Assembly (NCBI GenBank): GCA_047501485.1
Contig: JAZDRN010000010.1
Coordinates: 35,170 to 99,169, forward strand
Length of the DNA stretch: 64,000 bases
Direction of reading: 5' to 3'
Origin: Ancrocorticia sp047501485
GTDB lineage: Bacteria; Actinomycetota; Actinomycetes; Actinomycetales; Actinomycetaceae
The translations under genes and the position numbers were made by a program. The stretch's first letter is position 1; every line of letters starts with the position of its first letter. A model generated the notes under the pieces. The model saw only the letters and a list, made by a program, of their open reading frames with translations. It was not told the origin of the DNA and made no database searches. Of the stretch, positions 43,849 through 52,748 are shown in pieces.

Positions 43849-44781
43849 TCAGACCTTGAACTCCGGAATGTCCAGCAATTGCAGGCCATTGCGCAGAACA
43901 TCGCCGTAAGCCACGTCCTCCGTCATGGAACGCAGCTCCTCGATGAGCATCGATTCCATTGTGCGCACCGGCAGATTGACCCGTTGCACCTGACGCTTGG
44001 GCCGGATCATGTCCGCGAGCTCGCTGCCGAGCGGCCGAACAAGCTTCAGCTCCCCAGATGGGCGCCACAGGCTCACTTCGGTGAGCACGGCCCCCCGGTT
44101 GTACTCGATCTCCACCGGAATCTCGAGTCGCAGAGCCAGCCAGCCGGCGAGGAGGTAGGTGGAGGGATGCGTGGATGCGCCCTGGACGCGGGCGTGCTGG
44201 ATCGGCTCCAGGGGAGGTTCGTCGAGCATGGCTGCGAGATGATTGCGCCACAGCGTGATGCCGGCCCAGCCCAGATCGGTGTCGCCATCCCGGTAGCTCT
44301 CGCGCATGCGCACCAGGGTGTTGACGGGGTCGCCGAGATAGCGGGAAGTGGTGATGCGCCGCTGCGCGATAGCGCCGACCGATGTTCCCGCCGTGTCCTC
44401 GGGCACGTCCTGCACCCACCACACCACGATGGGGGTATCGGGAAGCAGCAGGGGAGTCAGGAGAGTCTCCAGGTTCTCCCCGGCGCCCCCGTAGCAACGC
44501 AGGATGGCGATCTCGGAGAGCCCGGCCTCGGCCCCGACGCGGATCTCGGCGTCCAGGCGAGCTTCATCCGACTCGATGGGCACGATCGTCACGATACGGC
44601 AGGGGTGTGCGCGTGAGGCGCCCGCCGCGGCCTTGATGCCGTCGCGGATGCCGCCGTCGTTCTTCGCGATGATCACAAGCGTGAGCACACGCCCGAGTGC
44701 CACCGAGCCCACGGTGTCCCGTAGCTCATCCATCCTGAGGCCGACGGCCGCCGAGGAGGTGTTGTTCATGTGGATAATCAT
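43849..44781 (-). CDS. opcA: Glucose-6-phosphate dehydrogenase assembly protein OpcA
   Basis: 310 residues. OpcA is an accessory protein that activates or assembles glucose-6-phosphate dehydrogenase in cyanobacteria and actinobacteria. Conserved stretches: VGRVLTL-like LGRVLTLVIIAKN, SRAHPCRIVTIVP, SEIAILRCYGGAGENLETLLTPLLLPDTPIVVWWVQDVP, and DLGWAGITLWRNHLAAMLD. ATG 44781 follows AAGGAG. It lies 15 bp after zwf, its partner enzyme, on the same strand. Confidence 0.93.
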   Translation of the reverse strand: MIIHMNNTSSAAVGLRMDELRDTVGSVALGRVLTLVIIAKNDGGIRDGIKAAAGASRAHPCRIVTIVPIESDEARLDAEIRVGAEAGLSEIAILRCYGGAGENLETLLTPLLLPDTPIVVWWVQDVPEDTAGTSVGAIAQRRITTSRYLGDPVNTLVRMRESYRDGDTDLGWAGITLWRNHLAAMLDEPPLEPIQHARVQGASTHPSTYLLAGWLALRLEIPVEIEYNRGAVLTEVSLWRPSGELKLVRPLGSELADMIRPKRQVQRVNLPVRTMESMLIEELRSMTEDVAYGDVLRNGLQLLDIPEFKV

Positions 44782-44796
44782 GGTTCTCCTTGGGAA

Positions 44797-46305
44797 TCAG
44801 GGCCGGCGCCAGACGCGACCGTCGCGTTCGAGCATTTCCTCGGCGCACTTGGGCCCCCAGGAACCGGGGGCGTACGTGCCGAGGGTTTCGGGGCTGGACT
44901 CCCAGTGATCTTCCGCCTGATCCAGTAGCTTCCACGAGAGTTCGATCTCCCGCTGTTGGGGGAAGAGGGGCGGATCGCCGAGCAGGACATCCAGGATCAG
45001 ACGTTCGTAGGCCTCCGGGGCGTACTCGGTGAACGCGTGCCCATAGGCGAAATCCATGGTGACATCTCGCAGGCGCATCGATGAACCGGGAACCTTGGAG
45101 CCGACCTTGAAGGTGACTCCCTCCTGCGGCTGCACGCGGATGACCAGGGCGTTGTGCCCCAGCCCCGCCGTCGAGTCGAAGGGGAGGAAGGGTGGGTACT
45201 TGAAGACGATGGCGATCTCGGAGACGCGACGGCCTAGGCGCTTGCCCGCGCGCAGGTAGAACGGGACGCCCTCCCAGCGGCGCGTGTGGATCCCCAGGCT
45301 GATGGCGGCGTAGGTATCCGTGATGGAATCGGCGGGGATGCCGTCTTCTTCCTTGTATGACTTGACCCACTGCCCGCCCTGCCAACCGGCCTCGTACTGG
45401 CCGCGCACGGCCGAGTCCTCGACGGAGCCGAAGAAGGTGGTCGCCTCGAGGATCTTCTCCTTCTCGATTCGCAGCGCCTCGGCGCTGAAGTTGTTGGGTT
45501 CCTCCATGGCGGTCAGCGCGAGAAGCTGTAGCAGGTGGTTCTGAATGACGTCGCGTGCCGAGCCGATGCCGTCGTAGTATCCAGCGCGGGACCCGATGCC
45601 GATATCCTCTGCCATGGTGATCTGGACGTGATCGACGTGCTCGGAGTTCCACACCGGCTCATAGAGCTCGTTGGCGAAGCGCAGTGCAAGGATGTTCTGC
45701 ACCGTCTCCTTGCCGAGGTAGTGGTCGATCCTGAACACGGAATCCGGGGAGAAGACCTCGGTGACCACCGCGTCCAGTTCGCGTGCGGACTCCAGGTTGT
45801 GCCCGAAGGGCTTTTCGACGACGACGCGGCGCCATCCGTCTCCTTCGCCACGCTGCAGGCCCGCCCGGCCGAGGCCGCCCAGTACGGTGGGGAAGAGTGC
45901 GGGGGGAATGGAAAGATAGAAGGCGTAGTTGCCGCCGGTTCCGCGTGCGGTGTCCACTTCCGCGAGGGTCTCGGCGAGATGCTGGTAGGTGGCGTCGTCG
46001 TCGAACTGGCCCTCGACCAGTTGCAGTCCGGAGAGCAGCTGGCTCAGCGTGGTGTCGGTGACGGGGGTCTTGGCGCCGTCGCGGATGCACTTCTCCACGA
46101 CCTCACCGATGTTCTCGATATGACGGCGAGCCACGCCGATGATCGAGAAGGAGGGCGGCAGCAGCCCGCGATTGGCGAGGTCGTAGAGCGCAGGCAGGAT
46201 CTTGCGTTGCGCCAGATCTCCCGTGATTCCGAAGAGGACCAGCCCGCAAGGGCCCGCAATACGCTGGAGGCGAGTGTCGGGAGCCGATCTCAAAGGGTTG
46301 TTCAT
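44797..46305 (-). CDS. zwf: Glucose-6-phosphate 1-dehydrogenase
   Basis: 502 residues from ATG 46305. First enzyme of the oxidative pentose phosphate path, making NADPH. Nucleotide-binding GITGDLAQRKILPALYDL, substrate motif VVEKPFGHNLESARELD and catalytic RIDHYLGKETVQNILALRFAN are intact. The longer ORF start at 46419 lacks homology. zwf-opcA is the normal actinobacterial pair, but the usual tal, pgi and pgl neighbours are absent; tkt lies 842 bp upstream beyond an AT-richer patch. Confidence 0.96.
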   Translation of the reverse strand: MNNPLRSAPDTRLQRIAGPCGLVLFGITGDLAQRKILPALYDLANRGLLPPSFSIIGVARRHIENIGEVVEKCIRDGAKTPVTDTTLSQLLSGLQLVEGQFDDDATYQHLAETLAEVDTARGTGGNYAFYLSIPPALFPTVLGGLGRAGLQRGEGDGWRRVVVEKPFGHNLESARELDAVVTEVFSPDSVFRIDHYLGKETVQNILALRFANELYEPVWNSEHVDHVQITMAEDIGIGSRAGYYDGIGSARDVIQNHLLQLLALTAMEEPNNFSAEALRIEKEKILEATTFFGSVEDSAVRGQYEAGWQGGQWVKSYKEEDGIPADSITDTYAAISLGIHTRRWEGVPFYLRAGKRLGRRVSEIAIVFKYPPFLPFDSTAGLGHNALVIRVQPQEGVTFKVGSKVPGSSMRLRDVTMDFAYGHAFTEYAPEAYERLILDVLLGDPPLFPQQREIELSWKLLDQAEDHWESSPETLGTYAPGSWGPKCAEEMLERDGRVWRRP

Positions 46306-46733
46306 GCCTGAAGCCTCACCATCATCTGTCTGAATAGAGCCGGGGCAGCGCGACGCCATTTCATTCGCACAACTCGGGCCCTCGAATATGCCGGGAACGG
46401 CCGCCCCGGCAGCGAGCACACCGCCCCCAAAAGATTACTGCCACATGCGGTACAGGTGGAAGTCTCGCGAGGACCTACGGCCTAAGTCTTTCATCACGCC
46501 TGTTCTCAGCGGGCAAGGAGCCACATATTGGGCTTCTGTCGAGAGAAGTTCAGCCTTACATAAATAAGGTGATCGGCAAACAACATGTCCAAAATCGCAG
46601 CTCCTACCCGTACAGGTGCCTGAAAATCGCCTTTCTGGCGCGCTCTATTCTTTCTTGTTTAGCAAATGTTATAGAAGAAACTTCTTCATGCATTAGGTTG
46701 TAAGAACGGATGCAAGCCGGTGAAGGGTTTCCA
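46306..46733. other. 428-bp intergenic region, AT-richer, zwf leader and small-gene promoter
   Basis: Base composition drops from typical GC-rich to clearly AT-richer from about 46440. It should hold the zwf promoter (minus strand) and one for the small gene on the plus strand. Visible are GTACAGGTG twice (46457 and 46611 areas) and a dyad GAAGAA-AC-TTCTTC at 46674-46687. No tRNA, transposase remnant or supported ORF was found. Confidence 0.55.
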
Positions 46734-46946
46734 ATGTCGAAGGAAAAGCAACGTTGTCGGGCAACAGGTTCGTGGCCCAGCTTGCGAATGCGAATCTATA
46801 CCACGTTGTTTCTTTTCTTAGGTTTTCTGCTAGTTCATTCCATAATAAATTGGAATGTTCAAAGAACAATATTCGTTGTTGCTTCTATTGTGGTGGCGCT
46901 TGTTGCATTGGTCGTCGAGCGTTGGCTTAAATCTAGAACTCGATGA
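46734..46946 (+). CDS. Small hydrophobic two-helix membrane protein, unknown
   Basis: 70 residues. A basic N-terminus is followed by two hydrophobic helices (IYTTLFLFLGFLLVHSII and IFVVASIVVALVALVV) and a basic tail (ERWLKSRTR). GAAGGG lies six to seven bases before ATG 46734. No family recognised. It sits in an AT-richer patch between zwf and tkt with codon use unlike its neighbours (many TTT, ATA and TTA-type codons), suggesting acquisition by transfer. The topology fits a small holin-like, toxin-like or stress membrane peptide, which is speculation. Confidence 0.5.
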   Translation: MSKEKQRCRATGSWPSLRMRIYTTLFLFLGFLLVHSIINWNVQRTIFVVASIVVALVALVVERWLKSRTR

Positions 46947-47054
46947 CAACGATTGAAACGAGGCTCAACGAGCTTCAAGAGCTTAGGTTTGACAGCACGT
47001 GCAGGGGCGCCAACGCTGACCTTCGCCGCCAATCTCACTTTTCCCAGTGGCGAA

Positions 47055-47094
47055 AACGATGCCGCACAGCCGGGCAATGGTGTGCGGCATCGTT
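47055..47094 (-). terminator. Terminator of tkt
   Basis: AACGATGCCGCACA (47055-47068) and TGTGCGGCATCGTT (47081-47094) form a perfect 14-bp stem with a 12-base loop. Read on the minus strand it ends in CGTTTTCG, a short U-tract, 53 bp after the tkt stop. Confidence 0.8.
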
Positions 47095-47146
47095 CATGCT
47101 ATTGAGTTCTCATCGGGTGCACGCGTGAGGCGAGCGCCCGTGGTGT

Positions 47147-49219
47147 TCAGACCGCAGCGATGGACTCCTTGACCGCGGAGACCACGTGATCCACGGTGAA
47201 GCCGAACTCCTCGAAGAGCTTGCCTGCCGCTGCGGAAGCGCCGTAGTGGTTGATGCCGACGCTGCGCCCGGCATCGCCTACGTACTGCGCCCATCCGAAG
47301 GTGGTGCCGGCCTCCACCGAGACGCGGGCCTTGACGTCGGGGAGAATCACCGAGTCGCGGTACTTCGCATCCTGCTGCTCGAACCATTCCAGGCAGGGCA
47401 GAGAGATGACGCGGGCGCCGATTCCCTCGGAGGCAAGAGCCTGCTGGGACTCGACGGCCAGCGAGACCTCGGAACCCGTGGCCAGCAACTGCACGTCGAC
47501 GGTGCCGGTGGGGGAGTCGGACAGCACGTAGCCGCCCTTGTCCACGCCCTCGGCACTGGTGCCCTCGAGAACCGGCAGGTTCTGACGGGACAGGACGATG
47601 CCCGCGGGCCCGCCGTCGCGGCGCTCCAGTACGCTCTTCCACGCAGCCGCGGTCTCATTGGCATCGGCCGGACGGACGATGTCCAGGCCCGGGATCGCGC
47701 GGTAAGCCCACAGGTGCTCGATCGGCTGATGCGTTGGGCCGTCCTCGCCCACGCCGATGGAATCGTGCGTCCACACGAAGATCGACGGGATGTTCATGAC
47801 CGAGGCAAGGCGTACCGCGCCACGCATGTAATCGGCGAACACGAAGAAGGTGCCGCCGTATGCGCGCGTCAGGCCATGCAACACGATGCCGTTGACGATC
47901 GCTCCCATGCCATGCTCGCGGATGCCGAAGTGCAGTGTGCGGCCGTATTCGTTGCCCTGGAAGTCCGCGGACTGGCGATCTTCGGGCAGGAAGGAGGGCT
48001 CGCCCTTCATCGTCGTGTTGTTCGATCCCGCCAGATCGGCCGAACCACCCCACAGTTCCGGGAGAACCGGAGCCAGGGAGGTCAGCACCTCTCCGGATGC
48101 AGCACGGGTGGCGAGGGACTTGCCGACCTCGAAGGTGGGAAGGGCATCGGCCCAGCCCTCGGGAAGATCCTTGGCCTCGAGGCGGTCGAGCAGCGCGGCC
48201 CGCTCCGGGTTCGCCTCGCGCCAGGCGGACATCTGCTTGTCCCACTCGCCGCGAGCGGCAGCTGCGTTATCTGCGGCCTGCGAGCGGGTGTGCTCGATGA
48301 CCTCATCCTCGACAGCGAAGTTCTTCTCCGGATCGAAACCGAAGATCTTCTTCAGGCCGGCGACTTCGTCTGCTCCCAGAGCGGAGCCGTGTGCGGCCCC
48401 GGTGCCCTGCTTGGTCGGCGAAGGCCACGCCATGATGGTGGACAGCCTGATGATCGAGGGACGATCGGTCTCCGCCTTGGCGGCCTCGATGGCAGCGTAG
48501 AGGGCGTCGACGTCTTCCTTGTACTCGCCGCCGTCGTTGGTCCAGTCCACGTGCTGGGTGTGCCAACCGTAGGCGGCGTAACGCCCGAGGACATCCTCGG
48601 AGAAGGCGATAACGGTGTCGTCCTCGATCGAGATCCTGTTGTCGTCGAAGATGAAGATGAGGTTACCCAGATGCTGGGTGCCCGCGAGCGAGCTGGCCTC
48701 GGAGGTGACACCCTCTTCGAGGCAGCCTTCGCCGCCGATGACGTACACGAAGTGATCGAACGGGGACTCTCCCTTGGGCGTCTCCGGATCGAACAGGCCG
48801 CGCTCACGGCGCGAGGCCATCGCCATGCCCACGGCCGATGCCAGGCCCTGGCCGAGCGGGCCGGTGGTCATCTCCACACCGGTGGTGTGGCCGTATTCAG
48901 GATGGCCAGGGGTCAGAGATCCCCAGGTGCGCAACGAGGCGATGTCCTCGACTTCCAGGCCATAACCGGCGAAGTAGAGCTGATTGTAGAGGGTGAGGGA
49001 CGAGTGACCGATGGACAGCACGAAACGATCGCGGCCAATCCACTGGGCGTCCGAAGGATCGTGACGCATCACCTTCTGGAACAGTGTGTAAGCAACAGGT
49101 GACAGGGAAATAGCCGTACCTGGATGGCCGTTGCCAACCTTCTGCACGGCGTCTGCCGCCAGAACGCGACCGGTGTCCACGGCGCGCTGATCTAGATCGG
49201 TCCACTTGAGCTCCGCCAT
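47147..49219 (-). CDS. tkt: Transketolase
   Basis: 690 residues. Thiamine diphosphate enzyme of the non-oxidative pentose phosphate path. Motifs: GNGHPGTAISLSPVAY, GPLGQGLASAVGMA, the ThDP/metal motif GEGCLEEGVTSEASSLAGTQ...FDDNRISIEDD, LWGGSADLAGSNNT, RTLHFGIREHGMGAI and the phosphate-binding THDSIGVGEDGPTHQP. ATG 49219 has AAGGAG eight bases upstream. Usually followed by tal in this phylum; here nothing but the small membrane protein patch precedes zwf. Confidence 0.97.
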   Translation of the reverse strand: MAELKWTDLDQRAVDTGRVLAADAVQKVGNGHPGTAISLSPVAYTLFQKVMRHDPSDAQWIGRDRFVLSIGHSSLTLYNQLYFAGYGLEVEDIASLRTWGSLTPGHPEYGHTTGVEMTTGPLGQGLASAVGMAMASRRERGLFDPETPKGESPFDHFVYVIGGEGCLEEGVTSEASSLAGTQHLGNLIFIFDDNRISIEDDTVIAFSEDVLGRYAAYGWHTQHVDWTNDGGEYKEDVDALYAAIEAAKAETDRPSIIRLSTIMAWPSPTKQGTGAAHGSALGADEVAGLKKIFGFDPEKNFAVEDEVIEHTRSQAADNAAAARGEWDKQMSAWREANPERAALLDRLEAKDLPEGWADALPTFEVGKSLATRAASGEVLTSLAPVLPELWGGSADLAGSNNTTMKGEPSFLPEDRQSADFQGNEYGRTLHFGIREHGMGAIVNGIVLHGLTRAYGGTFFVFADYMRGAVRLASVMNIPSIFVWTHDSIGVGEDGPTHQPIEHLWAYRAIPGLDIVRPADANETAAAWKSVLERRDGGPAGIVLSRQNLPVLEGTSAEGVDKGGYVLSDSPTGTVDVQLLATGSEVSLAVESQQALASEGIGARVISLPCLEWFEQQDAKYRDSVILPDVKARVSVEAGTTFGWAQYVGDAGRSVGINHYGASAAAGKLFEEFGFTVDHVVSAVKESIAAV

Positions 49220-49368
49220 CGCAGCATCTCCTTAGTTTCTGTTTCTGCGTTGACTCCGGTCGGCCCGGAGATGTTTGTAACCAGACCTCTCGCGAGGCTG
49301 CCACCTCCAAGACTACAGGTCAAAGCGTTGATGTGCGCGCTCTACGCGGTACCCGGACAACCAGCGAC

Positions 49369-49374
49369 TACAAT
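49369..49374 (+). promoter_or_regulatory. -10 element of leaderless xerD
   Basis: TACAAT ends six bases before ATG 49381; there is no Shine-Dalgarno, so transcription should begin at the start codon. Confidence 0.5.
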
Positions 49375-49380
49375 TGGTCC

Positions 49381-50313
49381 ATGGCGGTTTCCATCTCGCA
49401 TATCCCCGGTTCGACGCGGCTTTCGCGTCTCGCGCGCCAATATATGGATCATCTGACCGTGGAACGATCTCTGTCCGTGAACACGCTTGCGGCTTATAGT
49501 CGCGACCTCGGGAAGTATCTCAATCATTTGTCCGCTCGGAAGATCGATGATCCGGGTTCGATCGGCCGTGAAGACGTCGCATCGTTTGCGGAGGCCCTCG
49601 AAGGCATGGCCCGTTCGAGCGTGGCGCGATCCATGGCGAGCGTGCGGGCGTTCCACCGTTTTCTCTTCGAGGAGGGGCTCACGCCCGACGATCCTGCCAA
49701 GGACGTTCAGCCCCCCAAGATCCCGCAGCGCCTGCCGAAAGCCCTGCCGATCGAGGACGTCAACCGTTTGATCGAGGTGGCCGGGATGGGGGAGGGGCCG
49801 GTACCGTTGCGGGATCGCGCCCTATTCGAGTTCCTTTACGGCACAGGCGCGCGCATCTCCGAGGCCGTCGGTGCGAGTCTCGACGATCTCGATACTCAAT
49901 CCAGGGTGGTGCGGCTCTTCGGAAAGGGAAGAAAGGAGCGCGTCCTTCCGCTCGGAAGCTTTGCCGCCGAGGCGCTGGACGCCTACCTGGTGCGCGGGCG
50001 TCCGCAGCTGGCGAACCGCGGTTCGGGAAGCCACTGCGTTTTTCTCAACACCCGAGGTAGGCCTCTATCGCGGCAGAGCGCGTGGGGCGTCATCCAGGAC
50101 GTCGCCCGCAGGGCGCAGATATCCACTCACATCTCCCCTCATAGCCTGCGACATTCCTTCGCGACCCACCTGCTCGAGGGAGGAGCCGACGTGCGGATCG
50201 TCCAGGAGATGCTCGGCCATTCCTCCGTCACCACGACCCAGATATACACCCACGTCAGCCGCGACACAGTACGAGAGGTCTACGCCGCATCACATCCAAG
50301 GGCACTGTCTTAG
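49381..50313 (+). CDS. xerD: Tyrosine recombinase XerD
   Basis: 310 residues from ATG 49381. Resolves chromosome dimers at dif with XerC. N-terminal SAM-like domain (LARQYMDHLTVERSLSVNTLAAYSRDL) and catalytic domain with Arg in GTGARISEAVG, Lys in GKGRKERVLPLG, HSLRHSFATHLLEGGADVRIVQEMLGHSSVTTTQIYTHV supplying His-x2-Arg, His and the nucleophilic Tyr. The order xerD-parA-scpA-scpB is standard in this phylum, which identifies it as the housekeeping enzyme rather than an integron or phage integrase. Confidence 0.94.
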   Translation: MAVSISHIPGSTRLSRLARQYMDHLTVERSLSVNTLAAYSRDLGKYLNHLSARKIDDPGSIGREDVASFAEALEGMARSSVARSMASVRAFHRFLFEEGLTPDDPAKDVQPPKIPQRLPKALPIEDVNRLIEVAGMGEGPVPLRDRALFEFLYGTGARISEAVGASLDDLDTQSRVVRLFGKGRKERVLPLGSFAAEALDAYLVRGRPQLANRGSGSHCVFLNTRGRPLSRQSAWGVIQDVARRAQISTHISPHSLRHSFATHLLEGGADVRIVQEMLGHSSVTTTQIYTHVSRDTVREVYAASHPRALS

Positions 50314-50326
50314 GTAGGCTGGGAAC

Positions 50327-51178
50327 GTGAGTGATCAAGACGCCCTTCTTCCAGAATTCACCGGACATGACTTTCCGGAGCCTGCGCCGCTGGCTAGCCA
50401 TGGTCCCGCCCGCATCGTCGCGATGTCGAATCAGAAGGGAGGCGTGGGTAAAACCACGACCACCATCAATCTGGCAGCGGCCCTGGCCGAGTACGGCCGC
50501 CGTGTGCTCGTGGTGGACTTCGACCCGCAAGGAGCGGCCAGCGCGGGACTCGGCGTCAACGCTCGGGCGATGGAACGTACGATCTACAACGAGCTGATAG
50601 CTGCCAAGCCCGATGTCACGGAGACCATCGTCTCCACGGATATTCCGGGGCTGGACCTCATTCCCGCGAACATAGACCTCTCCGCCGCCGAGATCGTTCT
50701 GATCAACGAGGTCGCCCGTGAGCAGGCCCTCTCACGCATCCTGCGTCCGGTTCTCAACGACTACGACCTCATCATCATCGATTGCCAGCCCTCGCTGGGA
50801 TTGCTGACCGTCAACGCTTTGACGGCCGCCCACGGCGTGATCATCCCGCTGGAGGCGGAATTCTTCGCGATGCGTGGAGTCGCGCTGCTCACCGAGCAGA
50901 TCGAGCGCGTGCAGGATCGTCTGAATCCCCGCCTGCAACTGGACGGCGTGCTGCTCACCATGATCGACATGCGCACGCTGCACTCGCGCGAGGTCATGAG
51001 CTCAGTCAAACAGGGCTTCGGCGAGCAGGTCTACGACACCTACATCTCGCGCACGGTGAAGTTCCCCGACGCCACCATCGCGGCGCAGCCCATCACCCAC
51101 TACGCTCCCAGCCACAACGGAGCGCTTGCCTACCGGCAACTGGCGCGCGAGATCATCGCCAAGGGACAGTGCGCCTGA
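50327..51178 (+). CDS. parA: ParA-family ATPase
   Basis: 283 residues. Deviant Walker A NQKGGVGKTTTTINLAAALA, switch DFDPQGAAS and DYDLIIIDCQPSLGLLTVNAL. Chromosome-linked ParA of the xerD-scpAB cluster, without an adjacent ParB; actinobacteria carry this second ParA in addition to the one at the origin. TAGGCT (50315-50320) lies six bases before GTG 50327, pointing to a leaderless start 13 bp after xerD. Confidence 0.92.
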   Translation: MSDQDALLPEFTGHDFPEPAPLASHGPARIVAMSNQKGGVGKTTTTINLAAALAEYGRRVLVVDFDPQGAASAGLGVNARAMERTIYNELIAAKPDVTETIVSTDIPGLDLIPANIDLSAAEIVLINEVAREQALSRILRPVLNDYDLIIIDCQPSLGLLTVNALTAAHGVIIPLEAEFFAMRGVALLTEQIERVQDRLNPRLQLDGVLLTMIDMRTLHSREVMSSVKQGFGEQVYDTYISRTVKFPDATIAAQPITHYAPSHNGALAYRQLAREIIAKGQCA

Positions 51179-51235
51179 TCCGTCCGGGTCGCGTGCGCGC
51201 TAGCTTGCCTGCGGCTCAGGGCGGAGAGTGCGACC

Positions 51236-52006
51236 GTGTCCGCCGATGAGATTGCCATGCCGGCCCCCGCGGGGCCCTTTGCGGTATCGCTGGACATCTT
51301 CTCGGGCCCCTTCTCCGTTCTCCTCTCGCTGATAGCCAAACGGCGTCTGGATGTGACCGAGGTGGCGCTGGCCGAGGTGACCGACGAATTCATCGGCTTC
51401 ATCCAGGCCCAGAGCGAATACGACCTGTCCCAGGCCAGCGAGTTCCTGGTGGTCGCGGCGACCCTGCTCGACCTGAAGGCGGCACGTCTGCTCCCGGGAA
51501 CAAAGGAGGACCAGGAAGAGATCGAACTCCTCGAGCAACGGGACCTGCTCTTCGCCAAACTGTTGCAATACCGCGCCTACAAGCAGGCCTCGTTGGCGAT
51601 CGCGGACCGGCTCTCGGAAGCGGGCCGGGCCTATGCGCGAGACGTTCCGCTGGAGGAACGGTACGTGGGGTTGCTTCCAGACGTGCACCTCGACATCCTT
51701 CCCGAGGAGTTCGCGCTCGTCGCGTATCAGGCGTTCGCTCGCGACCAGAGCGAGCCAGAAGTCCAGATCGCACACCTGCACAATCCGCTGGTGTCAGTCG
51801 CGAGTCAGGTGGATTATCTGCGTGAGATGCTGGCAACGGGTGGGGCGGCGAGCTTCGCCGAGCTATGCGCCGACGCACCCGATCGCCAAACGGTCGTCTC
51901 GCGCTTCATGGCGGTCCTGGAGCTCGTACGCAGGCGCGAGGCGCGGGTCGCTCAGGATGAGGCGTTGGGCACGATCTCCCTCGAGCTCGAAGCCGGCGAC
52001 GGTTAG
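51236..52006 (+). CDS. scpA: Segregation and condensation protein A
   Basis: 256 residues. Kleisin subunit bridging the SMC heads. N-terminal VSLDIFSGPFSVLLSLIAKRRLDVTEVALAEVTDEFIGFI and SEFLVVAATLLDLKAARLLPG are characteristic; the C-terminal winged helix is around FAELCADAPDRQTVVSRFMAVLELVRR. GTG 51236 has GGAGAG eight bases upstream; ATG 51257 is an alternative. Confidence 0.94.
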   Translation: MSADEIAMPAPAGPFAVSLDIFSGPFSVLLSLIAKRRLDVTEVALAEVTDEFIGFIQAQSEYDLSQASEFLVVAATLLDLKAARLLPGTKEDQEEIELLEQRDLLFAKLLQYRAYKQASLAIADRLSEAGRAYARDVPLEERYVGLLPDVHLDILPEEFALVAYQAFARDQSEPEVQIAHLHNPLVSVASQVDYLREMLATGGAASFAELCADAPDRQTVVSRFMAVLELVRRREARVAQDEALGTISLELEAGDG

Positions 52007-52121
52007 CACAGCCGTCCGGTCCGGCCCATACACCACGCAAAGATCACACATGGACACAACCGCCGGAGGCTCCCGCGCCATCCCGCCCAGCACCCCAGAC
52101 AGGAAAGACGAGACTCACGGA

Positions 52122-52748
52122 ATGCTTGAAGACGTAGCGAATGGGACACCCGGGATCGGCCAGTCCGAGTCCGTGCGGGCAGATCAGAGAGCACGCGGCC
52201 TGGGCGCCCTGGAAGCCATCCTCCTGGTGGCGACGACGCCGATCCCCAGCGTGGACCTCGCGCACGCAATGGGTCTCACGGAGGAGGAGACCGAGGATCT
52301 GCTGCGTGAACTGCGCGATGAATATGCGGGAAGAACGGGCGGGCGGATACGTGGATTCGAGCTGCGCTCGGTCGGTGGCGGCTGGAGGCTCTACACCAAT
52401 CCGGAATATGCCGACGTCGTCGCCGGCTTCGTGTTGAGAGAGACGTCAACCAGACTCTCTACCGCCGCCCTCGAGACGTTGGCGATCATCGCCTATCGCC
52501 AACCCGTCAGCCGCGCACAGATCGCCGCTATCAGAGGTGTTAGTGTTGATTCCGTCGTTCGCACGCTCATGATGCGCGGACTTGTCGCCGAGGTCGGTAC
52601 CACCCCGGCATCGGGAGCCGTCCTCTACGGCACCACACAGAGCTTTCTGGAGAGCATGGGGATGAACTCTCTGGACGAATTAGCACCGCTGGCCCCCTAT
52701 CTGCCAGAGGTGTCCGAACTGAATGAAGTAGAAAAGGAATTGCGATGA
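52122..52748 (+). CDS. scpB: Segregation and condensation protein B
   Basis: 208 residues if ATG 52122 is right; ATG 52050 would add 24 residues and neither has a strong ribosome site. Winged-helix partner of ScpA. Motifs: ALEAILLVATTPIPSVDLAHAMGL, FELRSVGGGWRLYTNPEYADVV, LSTAALETLAIIAYRQPVSRAQIAAIRGVSVDSVVRTLMMRGLV and LYGTTQSFLESMGMNSLDEL. Overlaps the pseudouridine synthase gene by ATGA. Confidence 0.92.
   Translation: MLEDVANGTPGIGQSESVRADQRARGLGALEAILLVATTPIPSVDLAHAMGLTEEETEDLLRELRDEYAGRTGGRIRGFELRSVGGGWRLYTNPEYADVVAGFVLRETSTRLSTAALETLAIIAYRQPVSRAQIAAIRGVSVDSVVRTLMMRGLVAEVGTTPASGAVLYGTTQSFLESMGMNSLDELAPLAPYLPEVSELNEVEKELR

Noticed and set aside
46943..47128. 61-codon frame beginning ATGA at the stop of the small membrane protein
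   Set aside because: It runs straight through the perfect tkt terminator hairpin, so most of the translation is terminator sequence; no similarity seen. A shorter coupled peptide cannot be excluded.
47186..49102. 638-codon open frame antisense to transketolase
   Set aside because: Shadow of tkt codon bias; sequence lacks any recognisable domain.
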